From contig JABYQR010000337.1 of the NCBI GenBank assembly GCA_022592445.1, positions 1 through 46,788 on the forward strand: a stretch of DNA of 46,788 bases, in the 5' to 3' direction. The notes under the pieces were generated by a model, which saw nothing but the letters and a program-made list of their open reading frames with translations, ran no database searches and was not told the DNA's origin. Source of the DNA: Cytidiella melzeri. Lineage: Eukaryota; Basidiomycota; Agaricomycetes; Polyporales; Irpicaceae. The stretch's first letter is position 1. Each line of letters begins with the position of its first letter. A program made the translations under genes and the position numbers. Shown here in pieces: positions 45,160 through 46,788 of the stretch.

Positions 45160-45843
45160 CGAGGCCACCAATAATGCCGTGTGACTATTCCAGGGTTGCG
45201 TGTTTGCCGGGATGTCCTGCTGGTAACGCATCATGGCATCGTCGTACAATCTCCATACGAACTTCTCGATCCTTCGGAATGTATAGCTTCCCTTTGTAGT
45301 ACACCAGTCCATTGTCTTCTTCCCACTCAAGTCCACCGTCGTCAACTTTGGGGTCCATCCTTCCTAAGTTTGGCTAGTCCCTGGACTACCTCTGCTTCTC
45401 GAATACTGATGTCCTTAATTCGTGACTCTAACGGATCTGACTCCAGGGTACTTGAGGCGGCTATTGTCTGGAAGTATTCAGGTTTCAGCACAACTTGTTC
45501 CTTGTTGTCTGATGCATCTAGAACTTCCAGGGTTCTGACTCGGGATAATGGGTCCCCTTGAGTAAGGGTCTTTCCGGGTTTGTGTGTTAACACAAAGTCA
45601 AACCGGCTAAGGTACAAAGACCACCGAGCTTGTCGTCTGACAGGTCCTGGGCGGTTCGCCAGTACTGCAGATTCTGATGATCTGTGATGATTTCGAAGGG
45701 CGCGGGTAATCCTTCCAGATAGTGACGCCAATCTTCGAGAGCTCTGATGATAGCAAGCATTTCTCGATCATAGATCTCATAGTTCCGTTCCGCTTCGGCC
45801 ATAGACTGAGACCGAAACGCTACTGGGTGCCATTGTCCATCCT
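45160..45843 (-). pseudogene. Gypsy RNase H and connection to integrase, frameshifted
   Basis: One frame reads [20 protein letters not shown] with [11 protein letters not shown] (45587-45802). Another continues with [20 protein letters not shown] and THKPGKTLTQGDPLSRV (45342-45731). A third carries the integrase N-terminal approach (YDDAMMRYQQDIPA, 45121-45345). The RNase H catalytic elements are recognisable, but at least three single-base indels are needed to join them. Confidence 0.8.
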
Positions 45844-46770
45844 CTAGTTTCTGCAGTAGAACCCCTCCAGTTGCAAAGCCGACGCATCAACTTCAATACG
45901 TGTGGGACGATCGGGTTCCCATGTGACTAGAATTGGTTCCTGAGTGAACGCATCTTTGAGCATTTGAAAGGCGTTCTGCTGTGCTTCTCCCCACTTCCAA
46001 GGTTGGTCTTTCTTGGTGAGATCGTGAAGAGGACGAGTATGCCGCGCAAAGTCCTTGATGAAACGTCGGTAGAAGTTGGCAAATCCAATGAAGCCACGTA
46101 CATCACGGAGGTTCTGTGGTACCGGCCAATTGGTGATAGCTTCTATTTTACCCGAGTCCATGCGGATCTTTCCGTTACCAATGATTAAACCTAGGTACTC
46201 GACTTGTGACTGTTCAAATTCGCATTTTTTGGGGCGAAGATACAAGTCGTTGGCTTCAAGTCGAGATAGTACCTCATGAACAATTTTCCGGTGTTCCGCA
46301 ATGTCTGAACTGAAGACAAGGATGTCATCTAAGTAGACCGAGACCTTTCCTTCCGCGATGAGATCAGCAAAGATGGAATTCATCATTGCTTGAAACGTGG
46401 CCGGAGAATTGGTCATGCCAAACAACATCACCTTAGGCTCAAACAGCCCTCGGTTTGTCACAAATGCACCCTTCCATTCGTCATTTTCCTTGATCCGAAT
46501 GTTATGATAACCCCATCGTACGTCAAACTTGGTGAAGATTCTGGCTTGACGAAGCCGATTGGTAATATCTGATACCAAGGGGAGTGGGTAGCGGTTTTTG
46601 ATTGTGATGTCATTTAACCGTCGATAATCCTGAACAAGCCGGAGCTTGCCGTCCTTCTTCTTGACGAAGAATACTGGTGAAGCCATAGGCAATTTGGAGG
46701 GGACAATATATCCTTTCGCTAGGTTTTCCTCAATAAACTTGTCCAGCTCCGCTTGTTCATTTGGAGACAT
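45844..46770 (-). pseudogene. Gypsy reverse transcriptase domain
   Basis: 308 codons in one frame. It contains [73 protein letters not shown], the catalytic VYLDDILVF, YLGLIIGNGKIRMD, and the thumb/connection ending in [18 protein letters not shown]. The domain is complete in this frame. It is labelled a pseudogene because the frame is lost immediately afterwards near 45844, before RNase H. Confidence 0.9.
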
Positions 46771-46788
46771 GGGGTAGACCTTGGATCT

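Larger units (their letters stand above)
43133..46788 (-). mobile_element. Ty3/Gypsy chromovirus, 3' portion, minus strand
   Basis: RT, RNase H, integrase and chromodomain are read in order on the minus strand, followed by a polypurine tract (AGGAGGGGGG, about 43848-43857) and the 3' LTR. Pol is broken by about four frame changes (near 45840, 45640, 45340 and 45170) but amino-acid motifs are well conserved and CpG is not depleted, so it is a younger copy than the left element. The 5' half is outside the window. It belongs to the same family as the solo LTR at 39349-40094. Confidence 0.93.

Overview
The window reads as genomic DNA of a filamentous basidiomycete, most likely an agaricomycete. 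Genes are split by many short introns (mostly 48-100 nt) with GT-AG borders and CTAAC/CTGAC-type branch sites, and there is no operon logic. There is a degraded Plavaka-like transposase and there are chromodomain-bearing Ty3/Gypsy elements. Several products belong to families typical of mushrooms. I rebuilt exon structures by hand. For ten of the eleven well-supported host genes, and for a less certain secreted protein, the summed exon lengths close in frame from start to stop. All splice sites are inferences without RNA evidence.

Layout. 1-3411: decayed 3' part of a + strand Gypsy chromovirus with its 3' LTR. 3412-5166: gene-poor, extremely CpG-depleted old repeat DNA. 5167-5736 (-): small secreted protein with a His/Ala/Asp repeat. 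6138-8228 (-): ESCRT-II subunit VPS36. 9782-12334 (+): large mucin-like single-pass membrane protein. 14305-14972 (-): small single-pass membrane protein. 15000-16800: repeat debris with a strong hairpin and a Plavaka relic. 16942-19650 (-): 14-TM-type MFS exporter. 20338-22456 (-): stand-alone adenylate-forming enzyme. 23340-24951 (-): mitochondrial 2-oxodicarboxylate carrier, sharing a 208-bp divergent promoter with SRP9 (25160-25639, +). 27217-29409 (+): flavin-dependent halogenase. 30035-31747 (-): OTU-family deubiquitinase. 32154-34487 (-): secreted GH78-type alpha-L-rhamnosidase-like enzyme. 35345-38085 (-): secreted GMC oxidoreductase. 39205-43132: a possible 3'-terminal exon, a Gypsy solo LTR with a perfect 5-bp target duplication, and a candidate Copia-type LTR and primer-binding site followed by two adjacent ORFs of unknown function. 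43133-46788 (-): a second Gypsy chromovirus family with its 3' LTR, running off the window.

How the genes may work together. The exporter, adenylating enzyme, halogenase and GMC oxidase are the usual ingredients of a specialised-metabolite locus. Together they could activate an acid, chlorinate or brominate an aromatic ring, oxidise an alcohol and export the product. Housekeeping genes (ODC carrier, SRP9, OTU protease) lie among them, so a functional cluster is a hypothesis, not an observation. The ends of the window are transposon-rich. The two LTRs of one Gypsy family lie in inverted orientation around a 3-kb segment that carries the most enigmatic protein in the window (454 aa, no recognised motif).
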